Positions 27,599 through 37,118 of a stretch of 64,000 nt of DNA are shown piece by piece. This DNA is from Marinicella gelatinilytica (GTDB taxonomy: Bacteria > Pseudomonadota > Gammaproteobacteria > Xanthomonadales > Marinicellaceae). Location of the stretch: the NCBI RefSeq assembly GCF_026410405.1, contig NZ_JAPMLN010000007.1, forward strand, positions 62,001-126,000, in the 5' to 3' direction. Both the position numbers and the translations under genes were made by a program. How positions within the stretch are numbered: the stretch's first letter is position 1; every line of letters starts with the position of its first letter. The notes below the pieces were generated by a model. The model was not told the DNA's origin. It saw only the letters and a program-made list of their open reading frames with translations, and made no database searches.

Positions 27599-28915
27599 TT
27601 AATCAAAACCCGATGCAAAAATAGGGTCGTAGTTGGCGTCGAAAATGGGGGTCATGTCGTCACCCTGGACGATATTCAAGGGGTTGTAATTGTTGTAGTC
27701 AGGGAAGATGTAGCCTAAAAATCGGTTGCGCATGCGTTTCATCAGGATTTCACTGATGACATCGCGATAGTCGGTGGTGACATTGACATCACCGCCTTCA
27801 AACAATTCATTGGCTGCAAGACCCGGGAATTGACCGTGAAAACCAGGGTTAACAGTATCACCAATAACAAACATCGGATTGCCATAACCGTGATCAGTGC
27901 TGTTGGCGCTGTTTTGATAAGCGCGGCGACCAAATTCGGATTGCACAACAATGGTAAAACGCCCCGGGTGGTGGGCGTGCAAATCTTCATAGAAGGCCGA
28001 CAAGCCCGCGGATAATTCAGCGGCTAAATTATTAAATCGGTAGCTTTGCCCGTCATGGGTATCCCAGCCGCCGGTGGGCACATAAGCCACTTCCAAACCG
28101 ATATCTGAACGGTATAATTGTGCCACGGTTTTGAGCTGATCACCCAATTGACTGTCAGGATACACTGCATTATTGCCCGCTTGATAATTATCCCAATCAA
28201 TACTTTGAATGACTTGTGAAGTGTATAGTGCCTGGTGGCCCACAGTGGCTTCGGGGCTGTTTGGGTTTTCATACAGTCTGTTTAAAGTTTCGGCTTGTGA
28301 TGCACCCCAGGCCCAATGGCCTTTTGACATGGTGAAATCTTCGGGATCATTAACCGCTAAGGCAGTCGGGTCACCTAAAAAAGCCGCCGAATTGGCATCG
28401 CCCGGTATCACCGAAGGTATCAGTGCATTCTCGGGCGTATGCAAGGATGATTGAAAATAACGGGTCAGCCAGCCGGTACCTGCCGTGGCACCTAAATCCT
28501 GAGCGCCCAATTCCATGTATTTAGTGGCCTCAAAGTGACTGCGGTTAGATTGGCTTAAGCCGGTGGCATGGACAATCGCCATTTTATTGCGGTTGAATAA
28601 GTCCGCCATTCCCGCCGCTGCCGGATGCATGCCAAAGGCGTTTTGACCGTTTAAGGCCAGTGATTCCGTGTTGGCAATATGTAAATTAGGTCGCAGGTCG
28701 TTACGGTAATAATTATAGTCATTGCCGCTTCTTGGCGGTACCATGTGTAAACCATCCATGGCGCCGTTCAGAAATACGTACACCAGTAAATCCCTTGCCG
28801 GGCCATCATTTGTGCCCAGTAAATTACGGGCCATGCCCAACTGTAAGCCTCCCAAACCCGATAAGGTGATAACACCGCTGCCTTGGATAAATTGTCTGCG
28901 ATTGATTTTTTTCAT
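27599..28915 (-). CDS. DUF1501 family protein with Tat-type signal and IFxxGFD tail
   Basis: A 438-residue protein. The N-terminus NRRQFIQGSGVITLSGLGG is a twin-arginine signal, so it is exported folded. The body has DUF1501 features: LLVYVFLNGAMDGLHMVPP near residue 45, SRSHFEATKYMELG near 123, PTGGWDTHDGQ near 280 and SEFGRRAYQNSANSTDHGYG near 325. The family is related to alkaline-phosphatase/sulfatase folds; function is not established. The last residues, PIFASGFD, resemble the tail of the kelch protein at 37.5-40.6 kb. It lies 5 bases after the DUF1800 gene, the usual partner. Confidence 0.88.
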   Translation of the reverse strand: MKKINRRQFIQGSGVITLSGLGGLQLGMARNLLGTNDGPARDLLVYVFLNGAMDGLHMVPPRSGNDYNYYRNDLRPNLHIANTESLALNGQNAFGMHPAAAGMADLFNRNKMAIVHATGLSQSNRSHFEATKYMELGAQDLGATAGTGWLTRYFQSSLHTPENALIPSVIPGDANSAAFLGDPTALAVNDPEDFTMSKGHWAWGASQAETLNRLYENPNSPEATVGHQALYTSQVIQSIDWDNYQAGNNAVYPDSQLGDQLKTVAQLYRSDIGLEVAYVPTGGWDTHDGQSYRFNNLAAELSAGLSAFYEDLHAHHPGRFTIVVQSEFGRRAYQNSANSTDHGYGNPMFVIGDTVNPGFHGQFPGLAANELFEGGDVNVTTDYRDVISEILMKRMRNRFLGYIFPDYNNYNPLNIVQGDDMTPIFDANYDPIFASGFD

Positions 28916-28920
28916 AACAG

Positions 28921-30699
28921 TTACCGGTAAAGAAATTCAGGGGTAAAAAAAATGGTGGCCACCATGGCGTACAGTTTATCTTGATTATAAGCGGGCCAGT
29001 TGTTTACAGTTAAATCCATGGCTGAATTGTGATCACCGCCAATGGCATTGCGGTGATCATCACTGGCCATTAAATCAGCCAGGTGATTGTGGGTGGTGCT
29101 ATCCGGCAAAGCGCCTATAATTTTTTCATACCAAAAATCAACCAACTTCGCGGCAGTGTGATCATTGGCGTTGGGTAGGCCAATCAAGGTGTCTTCCAGT
29201 ACTTTGTTGAGAAGAAACCGATCGTTCGGTTCGCCGCCATCTCTGTCAAAATGGCTAATCCATTGTATGAATTTCCATGTGGCCACCATGCTTAATGTAC
29301 CCAGCCAGTGAGATGTCACATCTGGATAGCCGTTGGGTGATGCCCAGAAGAAAGGTTGCTGGCCGGTATCAAACAGTGTCCAATAATGCCACCCTGTATG
29401 CTCGACTTCAGGATTAAATCTGAATTTATACTGTAGCTGTCGCATGGCGCCGATGATACGCTCAAAAGGCCGTTTGACTTTTTCACCCCAAGTGGTCAAG
29501 AAGTCATTGGATTTAAGTAAAGTTTCCATCGCCAATTTAATCTGATCGGGTGCTTGCCAGTTTTGTTGTAAGGTATTGGCGACAGCATCAATAATCGCAG
29601 TATTCGGTTCATCAGAAATGAAGCGACGACACAATTTTTCTGCCAAAAAACGATTGGTACCCGGATGTTGAGCCAATAAATCTAAAATCTGATTAAGATC
29701 TTGTTGTGGGTTGGCGCTGGTGTAATAAAAATCTTCACCCAGTACCCGTTTGGTACCGGTGTCATGCCAATCATTGCGGTATAAAAATAAGCCGGTGGCG
29801 ACTTTCCCGTCCTGAAAATCCCACCAACTGGCACCACTAAAAGACCAGCCGGTTAATGCCCGTGCCATTTCTAAGACGTCAGCTTCCACATAACCTGTGC
29901 GATAGCCGTCATTATCAAGCGGTACGTCTTGCCAGTCCATGTGCCCGAAGTAGTTATCCGCCCCCAGGGTATGTAGTTCCATCACCTCGCGGGCAAAATT
30001 CTCATTGGGTGCTGAAGCTCTGTTAGAACCATTATTGAGATAGATGAGCATGCACGTTGAGCGGGTGACTTGGTATAGCATTTCTCTGAAATTGCCCAGC
30101 ACATTCGGCCGAATCACATCGCGATCATAATGCACAAACATCGGCTGCACACCATAGGCATCATTGGAAATATTGAAATGGTTGTGCCAAAAATCCGCCA
30201 TCATTTCCTTTAATTGACGCTTAGAATGTATACCGCGAAGGATGGTTGCCAAAGAGACCTCCCGCGAAGGTCGAACCAAATGTGACCATTCATAGGTGTC
30301 ACCATTTGCTTTTCTGAAATGTTGTTGATACAGCTGTTGGCGGGTTTTGTTCAGTGTGGTAAAGCCATTGGCGCCTGTTAAGCGTTGTTCACAGGCCGTG
30401 TCATTAATGGTGTGCGGGTTAAGTTGTTCGTCAATATAAGCCATCACTTTGGTCTCATCGCTGACGCCAGGTAATTGCTTAATGTGTGCAACGTCGCTGC
30501 TGTTAGGTCCATAGGCCATTTTACTCAACACGCGGTGAATTAAATTAGGCGGATTGGCTGCTGCTTTGTTGGTGCTGCTGATAAAAGCATGGGTTTTTAT
30601 AACCGGTTGCTTGGGACGGCGGCTTAATTTCTTCTGTTGACGGTAACCGGCAATGTCTTTATTCGGTTTTTTTCGCTTGGGCGTATAATCAATGGGCAT
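28921..30699 (-). CDS. DUF1800 family protein
   Basis: A 592-residue protein of the DUF1800 family, nearly always found next to DUF1501. Family-like segments are HRVLSKMAYGPNSSDVAHIK near residue 57, MADFWHNHFNIS near 165, NENFAREVMELHTLG near 230, EMARALTGWSF near 265 and KLCRRFISDEPN near 345. The N-terminus is basic and hydrophilic (KRKKPNKDIAGYRQQKK) with no clear signal peptide, unlike its Tat-exported partner. Function is unknown; the pair may form an exported complex. It is the first gene of a two-gene unit. Confidence 0.87.
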   Translation of the reverse strand: MPIDYTPKRKKPNKDIAGYRQQKKLSRRPKQPVIKTHAFISSTNKAAANPPNLIHRVLSKMAYGPNSSDVAHIKQLPGVSDETKVMAYIDEQLNPHTINDTACEQRLTGANGFTTLNKTRQQLYQQHFRKANGDTYEWSHLVRPSREVSLATILRGIHSKRQLKEMMADFWHNHFNISNDAYGVQPMFVHYDRDVIRPNVLGNFREMLYQVTRSTCMLIYLNNGSNRASAPNENFAREVMELHTLGADNYFGHMDWQDVPLDNDGYRTGYVEADVLEMARALTGWSFSGASWWDFQDGKVATGLFLYRNDWHDTGTKRVLGEDFYYTSANPQQDLNQILDLLAQHPGTNRFLAEKLCRRFISDEPNTAIIDAVANTLQQNWQAPDQIKLAMETLLKSNDFLTTWGEKVKRPFERIIGAMRQLQYKFRFNPEVEHTGWHYWTLFDTGQQPFFWASPNGYPDVTSHWLGTLSMVATWKFIQWISHFDRDGGEPNDRFLLNKVLEDTLIGLPNANDHTAAKLVDFWYEKIIGALPDSTTHNHLADLMASDDHRNAIGGDHNSAMDLTVNNWPAYNQDKLYAMVATIFFTPEFLYR

Positions 30700-30879
30700 G
30701 GCTTTTTCCTCAATGGATGCTTCTATTTAACGTCTGTTGCTGTTAATAAATTGAGAATAAACGCACATTTTTAAGCCGTAAAAGTAGGTTTCAGTGAAAA
30801 ATAACCCTTTTTTAACCCTTTTAACAAGCTTGGTTGATTCTTGTTAAAATGGTCAGCTTTTAAAACAACAATTAAATAC

Positions 30880-31725
30880 ATGACAAAATTTACCGGCAGT
30901 GACAATTATGTGGCCACGGATGATTTGCAATTGGCCGTGAATGCGGCCGTGACTTTACAGCGACCTTTACTCATCAAAGGCGAGCCGGGCACCGGCAAAA
31001 CAATGTTGGCTGAAGAAGTGGCGGCGGCCATGGGCAAACAATTACTCAGCTGGCACATAAAATCCACCACCAAAGCACAACAAGGCTTATATGAATACGA
31101 TGCAGTCTCGCGTTTACGCGATTCGCAATTGGGTGATGATAAAGTCCATGACATCAAAAATTACATTAAACCCGGAAAACTCTGGGAAGCGTTTACCAGT
31201 GATGAACAAGTGGTGTTACTGATTGATGAGATTGACAAGGCCGATATTGAATTTCCCAATGATTTATTGGTGGAGCTCGATAAAATGCAGTTCAGTGTCT
31301 ACGAAACCGGTGAAACCATCACTGCTAAGCAACGCCCGATTATTATTATCACCAGTAACAATGAAAAGGAATTGCCCGATGCCTTCTTGCGCCGCTGTTT
31401 TTTCCATTACATCCGTTTCCCCGATAAGAAAACCATGCAGGCCATTATTCAGGTTCACTTTCCGAATTTAAAAAAGGACTTACTGAATGCCGCCTTGGAA
31501 ACCTTTTTTGAAGTGCGTGATATTCCCGGTTTAAAGAAACGGCCATCAACCTCTGAGCTGATTGATTGGATAAAATTATTGGTGGCCGATGATATTCCAC
31601 TGGAAACCTTGCGCAATAAAAGCATTAAAGAAGCCATTCCGCCTTTATATGGTGCCTTGTTAAAAAACGAGCAAGATGTGGAAATGTTGCAGAAACTGGC
31701 TTTTATGATGCGTCGCGAAGCGTAA
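30880..31725 (+). CDS. MoxR family AAA+ ATPase
   Basis: A 281-residue ATPase from the ATG at 30880 (MTKFTGSDNY); the frame also opens with a TTG 13 codons earlier. Walker A GEPGTGKTMLAEEVA lies near residues 34-48, Walker B VVLLIDEIDKAD near 108, sensor 1 IIITSNNEKELPDAFLRRC near 155, and a C-terminal lid follows. MoxR ATPases act as chaperones for metal or cofactor insertion or complex maturation, with a VWA partner. That partner follows after 4 bases. Confidence 0.93.
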   Translation: MTKFTGSDNYVATDDLQLAVNAAVTLQRPLLIKGEPGTGKTMLAEEVAAAMGKQLLSWHIKSTTKAQQGLYEYDAVSRLRDSQLGDDKVHDIKNYIKPGKLWEAFTSDEQVVLLIDEIDKADIEFPNDLLVELDKMQFSVYETGETITAKQRPIIIITSNNEKELPDAFLRRCFFHYIRFPDKKTMQAIIQVHFPNLKKDLLNAALETFFEVRDIPGLKKRPSTSELIDWIKLLVADDIPLETLRNKSIKEAIPPLYGALLKNEQDVEMLQKLAFMMRREA

Positions 31726-31729
31726 ATTT

Positions 31730-32905
31730 ATGCTGATAGATTTTTTTTATACATTAAAAAAGGCCGGCTTACCGGTGACTGTAAAAGAATTGTTGACGCT
31801 GTTGGAAGCCCTGGATAAGCAGGTGGTGTTTGCTTCGATTGATGATTTTTACCTGCTAAGCCGACTGTGTATGGTTAAAGATGAGCAACATTTTGATCGT
31901 TTTGATCAGGCCTTTGGGCATTATTTTCATAACCTGGAGATGGTGCAAGGTTTAGAGGAGTTTTTGATTCCCCATGACTGGCTCAATCCTGAATGGGTGA
32001 ATAACCTGACGGATGAAGAAAAAGCACAGATTGAAGCCTTGGGTGGTTTTGATAAGCTCATGGAAACTTTGAAAAAACGACTGGAAGAACAGCAGGGTAA
32101 ACATCAGGGCGGTAATAAATGGATTGGCACCGGTGGTACCTCGCCTTTTGGTCATGGCGGCTATAATCCCGAAGGCGTCAGAATTGGCGGGCCGGGACGG
32201 CACCAAAGAGCGACTAAAGTCTGGGAAAAACGCCAGTTTAAGAATTTAAGTGACGAAGTGGAGATCGGTACCCGTTCGATCAAGATGGCGCTGCGTCATT
32301 TACGCCAGTTTGCCCGCACCGGTGCCGCTGAAGAGTTGGATTTAGATGACACCATTCGCTCAACCGCTAAAAATGCCGGCTTATTGGATTTGAAAATGCG
32401 CCCTGAAAAACATAACGCCGTAAAATTGTTGATGTTCTTTGATGTGGGTGGTTCCATGGATTACCACATTGAACAGGTGGAGCAATTGTTCTCGGCGGCG
32501 CGCAGTGAATTTAAACACCTGGAATACTATTATTTCCATAATTGTGTCTATGAACATTTGTGGCGCGATAACAGCCGACGCTGGGACCAACCGCTGAATA
32601 CCTATGATGTATTAAACACATATGGTGAGGACTATCGTGTGATTTTTGTTGGCGATGCCGCCATGTCACCGTACGAGCTGACCCATGCCGGTGGCTCGGT
32701 GGAACATATGAATCAGGAAGCGGGATTGATTTGGCTGCAGCGGTTATTGGACAAATGGCCGAAGCATGCCTGGCTGAACCCCATTCGACAAGACTATTGG
32801 GATTACACCCATTCAACCCAGATTTTAAAAAAAGTGGTGGATGGGCGCATGTACCCCATGACATTGTCAGGCATTGAAGCCATGGCTAAATCATTGTCGG
32901 CCTAA
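31730..32905 (+). CDS. VWA domain-containing CoxE-like protein
   Basis: A 391-residue protein, the standard partner of the MoxR ATPase just upstream. The N-terminal helical part is followed by a Gly-rich segment (GTGGTSPFGHGGYNPEG near residue 130). The VWA domain starts near residue 220. The metal site reads MFFDVGGSMDYH, so the DxSxS motif has Gly at the first Ser; VFVGDAAMSPYEL follows later. The family with this MIDAS variant occurs next to MoxR in other proteobacteria, as I recall. It probably works with MoxR in maturing a cytoplasmic or membrane target that is not identifiable here. The stop overlaps the convergent acetyltransferase by 3 bases. Confidence 0.88.
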   Translation: MLIDFFYTLKKAGLPVTVKELLTLLEALDKQVVFASIDDFYLLSRLCMVKDEQHFDRFDQAFGHYFHNLEMVQGLEEFLIPHDWLNPEWVNNLTDEEKAQIEALGGFDKLMETLKKRLEEQQGKHQGGNKWIGTGGTSPFGHGGYNPEGVRIGGPGRHQRATKVWEKRQFKNLSDEVEIGTRSIKMALRHLRQFARTGAAEELDLDDTIRSTAKNAGLLDLKMRPEKHNAVKLLMFFDVGGSMDYHIEQVEQLFSAARSEFKHLEYYYFHNCVYEHLWRDNSRRWDQPLNTYDVLNTYGEDYRVIFVGDAAMSPYELTHAGGSVEHMNQEAGLIWLQRLLDKWPKHAWLNPIRQDYWDYTHSTQILKKVVDGRMYPMTLSGIEAMAKSLSA

Positions 32906-33411
32906 GCAGACTTTTCAGCGGCCTGGTTAAAAACCTTTTTTTGTAATGAATAATGGTGATCGCCTTTGAGTGTGGCCGTGCCTTCTTCGACAAAACCCAA
33001 ACTATCATGAAAAGCCAACGACTTTTCATTGGGCGGATCCATGTGAATTTCAGCAAACATATAGTCAATGTTGTTTTTCTCAGCATAGCGAAAAGCGCGC
33101 TGATAAAATTCACTACCGATACCGCGACCGCAAAAATCATTATCCACAGCCACCCGATCCACGTAGATAAAATTATCGTAGCGTTTTTGAAACCAGCGAA
33201 AATTTTCGCTTTCATAATCGGCATTGGATTTAACCAACATAAAAAAACCGGCAAATTGACCATCGACTTCAGCCACTAAGACATAGCTGTTATCCTCGTT
33301 GATGTTATCAAATTGACTGGCCGACATGGGGCTGAGCAACTCGACAAACTTCTCATTAAGTTTGAGTAAATTTTGTAAATCTTGTTCGCGCTTAAAAGGT
33401 CTAATTTCCAT
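32902..33411 (-). CDS. GNAT family N-acetyltransferase
   Basis: A 169-residue acetyltransferase from the ATG at 33411 (MEIRPFKREQD), the usual GNAT opening; the frame extends 26 codons upstream with no supporting signal. The acetyl-CoA loop is DFCGRGIGSEFYQRAF near residue 97, followed by MDPPNEKSLAFHDSLGFVE, the typical C-terminal GNAT strand-helix. The substrate cannot be predicted. It converges on the VWA gene. Confidence 0.85.
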   Translation of the reverse strand: MEIRPFKREQDLQNLLKLNEKFVELLSPMSASQFDNINEDNSYVLVAEVDGQFAGFFMLVKSNADYESENFRWFQKRYDNFIYVDRVAVDNDFCGRGIGSEFYQRAFRYAEKNNIDYMFAEIHMDPPNEKSLAFHDSLGFVEEGTATLKGDHHYSLQKKVFNQAAEKSA

Positions 33412-33602
33412 AAATAGTTTGTTTTTGATTGAATAAAAGGAAGGGTAAATAAGTGTTAATCTGAAGCTACTGCGATTAACAAGCGACACATTTTAGCACT
33501 TTTAATAAAAAAAATAAAGAAATCAGGTGTTTAATGATGATTTGATATGGGCGGACAGCTGATTTGCGATTTTTATAGATTCCGGATTTTAATGAAAAAT
33601 AA

Positions 33603-33632
33603 TTGTAGAAACGCTGTTGCTTGCAATATTAT
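33603..33632 (+). promoter_or_regulatory. Possible sigma-70 promoter for the small exported protein
   Basis: TTGTAG (33603-33608) and TATTAT (33627-33632) are 18 bases apart, about 33 bases before the ATG at 33665. Both elements deviate from consensus, so support is weak. Confidence 0.35.
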
Positions 33633-33664
33633 GTATACTTTTGTTGAAACTCCTGAATAGAACC

Positions 33665-33958
33665 ATGAAAAAATCAACAATTTTACTGTTAGCAGTGACG
33701 TCGTCATTAATGGCATTGTTCAGTGTCATGCCGGAAAAAGATAACTATTACGAAACGGCCATGAATTTAGTGGCAAAAAATCATGATGCACCTGTTAATC
33801 AGTTGCAAATGGTGTCAGGCAGCTATCAAAATTTGATGCTGTTTAAAACGGTTGAAGTTAAACTGCGAACAGCGCAATCAGAAACGATCCGGGCGGTGAT
33901 AAAACAAACACCTTTTTCTGATTGGTCATTGAACACCTATGCCGTGGTAGATGATTGA
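33665..33958 (+). CDS. Small exported protein of unknown function
   Basis: A 97-residue protein from MKKSTILLLAVTSSLMALFSV, a probable signal peptide, chosen over the longer frame because of this start. The mature part is short, with SDWSLNTYAVVDD at the end. No cysteines, repeats or recognisable domain are visible. The stop is followed by a GATT microrepeat. It is not closely linked to the carbonic anhydrase gene 87 bases downstream. I do not recognise it. Confidence 0.55.
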   Translation: MKKSTILLLAVTSSLMALFSVMPEKDNYYETAMNLVAKNHDAPVNQLQMVSGSYQNLMLFKTVEVKLRTAQSETIRAVIKQTPFSDWSLNTYAVVDD

Positions 33959-34045
33959 TTGATTGATTCAAATGACCTTGTGGTTAACACTTCGGTTTTA
34001 CCGCAAACACATTTATAATGACGGCTTTCACATCAATTCCAGTCT

Positions 34046-34651
34046 ATGAAAAGAGCCCAAGAAGCCCTGGCTAAACTGAAAGCCGGCAACCAACGTTTTA
34101 TTGATGAGCACCAAAGTCCCAGTGGTGAGATTAGTGGCCAAAAACGCATGGAGTTGACTCTGGGACAGAAACCTTTTGCGGTGATTTTAGGTTGTTCCGA
34201 TTCACGGGCACCGGCGGAGTTGGTGTTTGATCAGGGTTTGGGTGATTTATTCGTGATTCGGGTGGCCGGTAATATTGTCGCGCCTTCTTTAATTGGCAGT
34301 ATTGAGTTCGCGGTGGCTGAATTTGGCACACCGCTGGTGGTGGTCATGGGTCATACTGAATGTGGTGCGGTCACCGCCACTTTGAATGACATCAGGCAAC
34401 CCGGCGCGGTTTCACATCATATCCAATCCATTGTTCGTCGTATTAAACCGGCGGTAACCCCCTTAACTGATTTGGCCGGTGTGGAAAATGTCACCGTTTC
34501 TCAGGCTGTGAAAGCCAATGTCCTCAAGTCCGTGGATCAGTTATTGGCCTCTTCAGATATTTTGGAAGACGCATTGGGTTCGGGAAAACTGGAAATTGTC
34601 GGTGCCTGTTATAATATTTCCACCGGTGTGGTCGAATTTTACGACCAATAA
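34046..34651 (+). CDS. Beta-class carbonic anhydrase
   Basis: A 201-residue beta-carbonic anhydrase, interconverting CO2 and bicarbonate in the cytoplasm. The zinc site is visible: C50, D52 and R54 in LGCSDSRAPAEL, then H103 and C106 in MGHTECGAVTA. The N-terminal AQEALAKLKAGNQRFIDEH is typical of the Cab-type subgroup. It lacks a signal peptide. It ends 3 bases before the convergent hemW stop. Confidence 0.93.
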   Translation: MKRAQEALAKLKAGNQRFIDEHQSPSGEISGQKRMELTLGQKPFAVILGCSDSRAPAELVFDQGLGDLFVIRVAGNIVAPSLIGSIEFAVAEFGTPLVVVMGHTECGAVTATLNDIRQPGAVSHHIQSIVRRIKPAVTPLTDLAGVENVTVSQAVKANVLKSVDQLLASSDILEDALGSGKLEIVGACYNISTGVVEFYDQ

Positions 34652-34654
34652 CAA

Positions 34655-35806
34655 TTACACAAGCTGTTGTAAGATTGAATCACTGTTCAAAAAACCGGTT
34701 TCGGTTAAGGTGATTGATTGTTCATTGAGTCGGTACCAGTTTTCAGGCACTGATTCTTTGAACAAGGTTATTAAGCGGGTTACCGGTAAACCGGTTCGCT
34801 CGCGAAAACGAGTCAAGGGCATCGGTTCTTTTAAGCGCAGATGATTCAACAAAAATTCAAACAATAAATCATCCGGAGTCAGTGTTTTTTGTTCGATAAT
34901 ACGTTTATCCTGACGCACCGTGTTTAAATACGTTTGCGGATGCTTTTGTTTCATCAATCGGATAATTTCGCCGTTGTGTCCCCGGGTAATTTTACTGTGG
35001 GCGCCGGCACCAATGCCTAAATAATCACCAAAGCGCCAATAATTAAGGTTATGTTCGGACGGGTTATTGTCACCGGCATAGGCAGACACTTCATATTGCC
35101 CGTAACCGGCTGCGGAAAGTATGTCCCGGCCTTGAAAATACATGTCTTGTTGCACGCCTTCATCGGGAATACCCGGCGGCGGTTTGACTGCAAACAACGT
35201 ATTGGCTTCTAAAGTCAGCTGGTAATAAGACACATGTGGTGGTTGTAAATCTAACAGCGCATTTAAGTCATCCCGTGCGCCGGAGAGGGTTTGTTCAGGT
35301 AAGGCAAACATCAAATCGGTATTAAAATTAGTAAAGTCCGCTTGTTGGGCTTTTTTGATGGCGTTGATTGCTTGCGCGGCATTATGAATACGTCCCAACA
35401 CCTTGAGTTTGTTATTGTCCAAAGATTGCACACCAAAGGACAAACGGTTAATGCCGGCTTGTCGATAAGCCGCTAAATGATCAAATTCCTGACTGCCGGG
35501 ATTCACTTCCATGGTGATTTCTGCATCCGGACGGATTGCTAGCAAAGCACGGATACCACTGAGCAGTCTCTGCATGGCCTGGGCTGAAAATAAACTCGGC
35601 GTACCGCCACCCATGAAAATGGTGTTGATGGTACGACCCCAAATCAACGGCAAATCCTGTTCTAAATCCGCCAATAAGGCATCCACATATTCGGTCTCGT
35701 TTAAGTTGGTTTTTAACTGATGGGAATTAAAATCACAATAGGGGCATTTTTGCACGCACCAGGGGAAGTGAATGTATAAACTGAGTTTTGGTGGAGTCAG
35801 CATCAA
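34655..35806 (-). CDS. hemW: Radical SAM heme chaperone HemW
   Basis: A 383-residue HemN-like protein, now generally regarded as the heme chaperone HemW. The N-terminal LYIHFPWCVQKCPYCDFNSH carries the radical-SAM CxxxCxxC cluster motif, followed by GGGTPSLF and EVNPG. A C-terminal HemN-type domain follows (FEFLLNHLRLKEP). The length is that of HemW rather than the longer HemN. The start overlaps the rdgB stop by 4 bases; two adjacent Met codons make the exact start uncertain by one. Confidence 0.92.
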   Translation of the reverse strand: MMLTPPKLSLYIHFPWCVQKCPYCDFNSHQLKTNLNETEYVDALLADLEQDLPLIWGRTINTIFMGGGTPSLFSAQAMQRLLSGIRALLAIRPDAEITMEVNPGSQEFDHLAAYRQAGINRLSFGVQSLDNNKLKVLGRIHNAAQAINAIKKAQQADFTNFNTDLMFALPEQTLSGARDDLNALLDLQPPHVSYYQLTLEANTLFAVKPPPGIPDEGVQQDMYFQGRDILSAAGYGQYEVSAYAGDNNPSEHNLNYWRFGDYLGIGAGAHSKITRGHNGEIIRLMKQKHPQTYLNTVRQDKRIIEQKTLTPDDLLFEFLLNHLRLKEPMPLTRFRERTGLPVTRLITLFKESVPENWYRLNEQSITLTETGFLNSDSILQQLV

Positions 35807-36399
35807 GATTGCTTATTATGAGCCAGCAGTTGTTTTAAGTTCTGCACGGCCTGACCGCGATGAGAAAGACGGGATTTTTCGTCGGCTGGTAACTGGGCTG
35901 CGGTGCATTTAAGATCAGGTAAATAAAAGAGTGGATCATAACCAAAACCACCGTCACCGCTTGGCTGTAAACAAATTTCGCCATACCAGCGACCTTCGGC
36001 AATCACAGGTGCCGGATCGTCGGCTTGTTGCATCAATACCAGGCAACAATAGAAATAAGCCTGACGCTGCTGGCTATTGTGCAAGGCTTTTAACAGTTTT
36101 GCATTGTTGTCTTTGTCATTGGCATCATCACCGGCGTAGCGTGCAGAATAAACCCCGGGTTCACCATTCAGTGACGGCACAATCAGACCCGAGTCATCAG
36201 CCAGAGTCGGTAAACCGCTTAACCCGGCGGCATGACGAGCTTTAATGATGGCATTTTCAACAAAAGTGGTGCCGGTTTCGGCGACATGATAGGCGCTGTC
36301 TTTGGGTTGTGGCTGTAACGAATAGTCGAAATCAGCCAAAGCCAAAGTCAGTTCCTTGAGTTTACCGGCGTTGCCACTGGCTAACAGTAATTGTTTCAT
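35803..36399 (-). CDS. rdgB: Non-canonical purine NTP pyrophosphatase RdgB/HAM1
   Basis: A 198-residue housecleaning enzyme hydrolysing dITP/XTP. The N-terminal LLASGNAGKLKELTLAL and ADDSGLIVPSLNGEPGVYSA are hallmark motifs, followed by GYDPLFYLPD and LPADEKSRLSHRGQA at the C-terminus. Length is as expected. It lies 2 bases after rph and overlaps hemW, forming an rph-rdgB-hemW unit that is common in gammaproteobacteria. Confidence 0.95.
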   Translation of the reverse strand: MKQLLLASGNAGKLKELTLALADFDYSLQPQPKDSAYHVAETGTTFVENAIIKARHAAGLSGLPTLADDSGLIVPSLNGEPGVYSARYAGDDANDKDNNAKLLKALHNSQQRQAYFYCCLVLMQQADDPAPVIAEGRWYGEICLQPSGDGGFGYDPLFYLPDLKCTAAQLPADEKSRLSHRGQAVQNLKQLLAHNKQS

Positions 36400-36401
36400 G
36401 A

Positions 36402-37118
36402 TTATTTGAGTATGGCTTGTTGTTGCGCATGTAACAGTTGACGAATGCCGCTTTCAGCCAAATCCAGTAATTGATTTAGCTCATCACGCCGAAAGGCGTG
36501 ACCTTCCGCGGTGCCTTGTACCTCGATAAAATGCCCACCATCGTTCATCACCACATTCATATCGGTTTCTGCCTGAGAATCTTCAGGGTAATCTAAATCC
36601 AACACCGGTTGTTGGTTATATATCCCCACCGACACCGCCGCCACCGAACCATATAAGGGATTCTTTTTAATGGTGTTGTTTTTTAATAACGTTTCAACCG
36701 CATCATACAGCGCCACATAAGCCCCGGTAATGGCCGCAGTGCGGGTGCCGCCATCGGCTTGAATGACATCGCAATCCACGGTAATGACCCGTTCACCCAG
36801 CGCCGACAAATCGACAATGGCCCGCAAAGAACGACCGATTAAACGCTGAATTTCTAAAGTGCGACCACCTTGCTTCCCGCGCGCCGCTTCCCGACCATTA
36901 CGGGTATTGGTGGCCCGAGGCAACATACCGTACTCAGCCGTCACCCAACCCTGACCCTTACCCCGCAACCAAGGCGGCACCCGGTCTTCAACACTGGCAT
37001 TACACAACACTTTGGTGTTACCACAAGAAATCATCACAGACCCCTCCGCATGCATGGTGTAATTCCGCTCAATACGGATCGGCCGTAGTTCATCGTTGCT
37101 TCGTTTGGATGGACGCAT
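36402..37118 (-). CDS. rph: Ribonuclease PH
   Basis: A 238-residue phosphorolytic 3' exoribonuclease that trims tRNA 3' ends. Motifs are [18 protein letters not shown] at the start, [59 protein letters not shown] and [13 protein letters not shown] near the C-terminus. It is full length. It is the first gene of the rph-rdgB-hemW unit. Another phosphorolytic exonuclease, pnp, starts at the far right of this window. Confidence 0.96.
   Translation of the reverse strand: MRPSKRSNDELRPIRIERNYTMHAEGSVMISCGNTKVLCNASVEDRVPPWLRGKGQGWVTAEYGMLPRATNTRNGREAARGKQGGRTLEIQRLIGRSLRAIVDLSALGERVITVDCDVIQADGGTRTAAITGAYVALYDAVETLLKNNTIKKNPLYGSVAAVSVGIYNQQPVLDLDYPEDSQAETDMNVVMNDGGHFIEVQGTAEGHAFRRDELNQLLDLAESGIRQLLHAQQQAILK

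Noticed and set aside
33956-33970. GATT microrepeat after the small exported protein gene
   Set aside because: Four short units only; too small to be an informative repeat.
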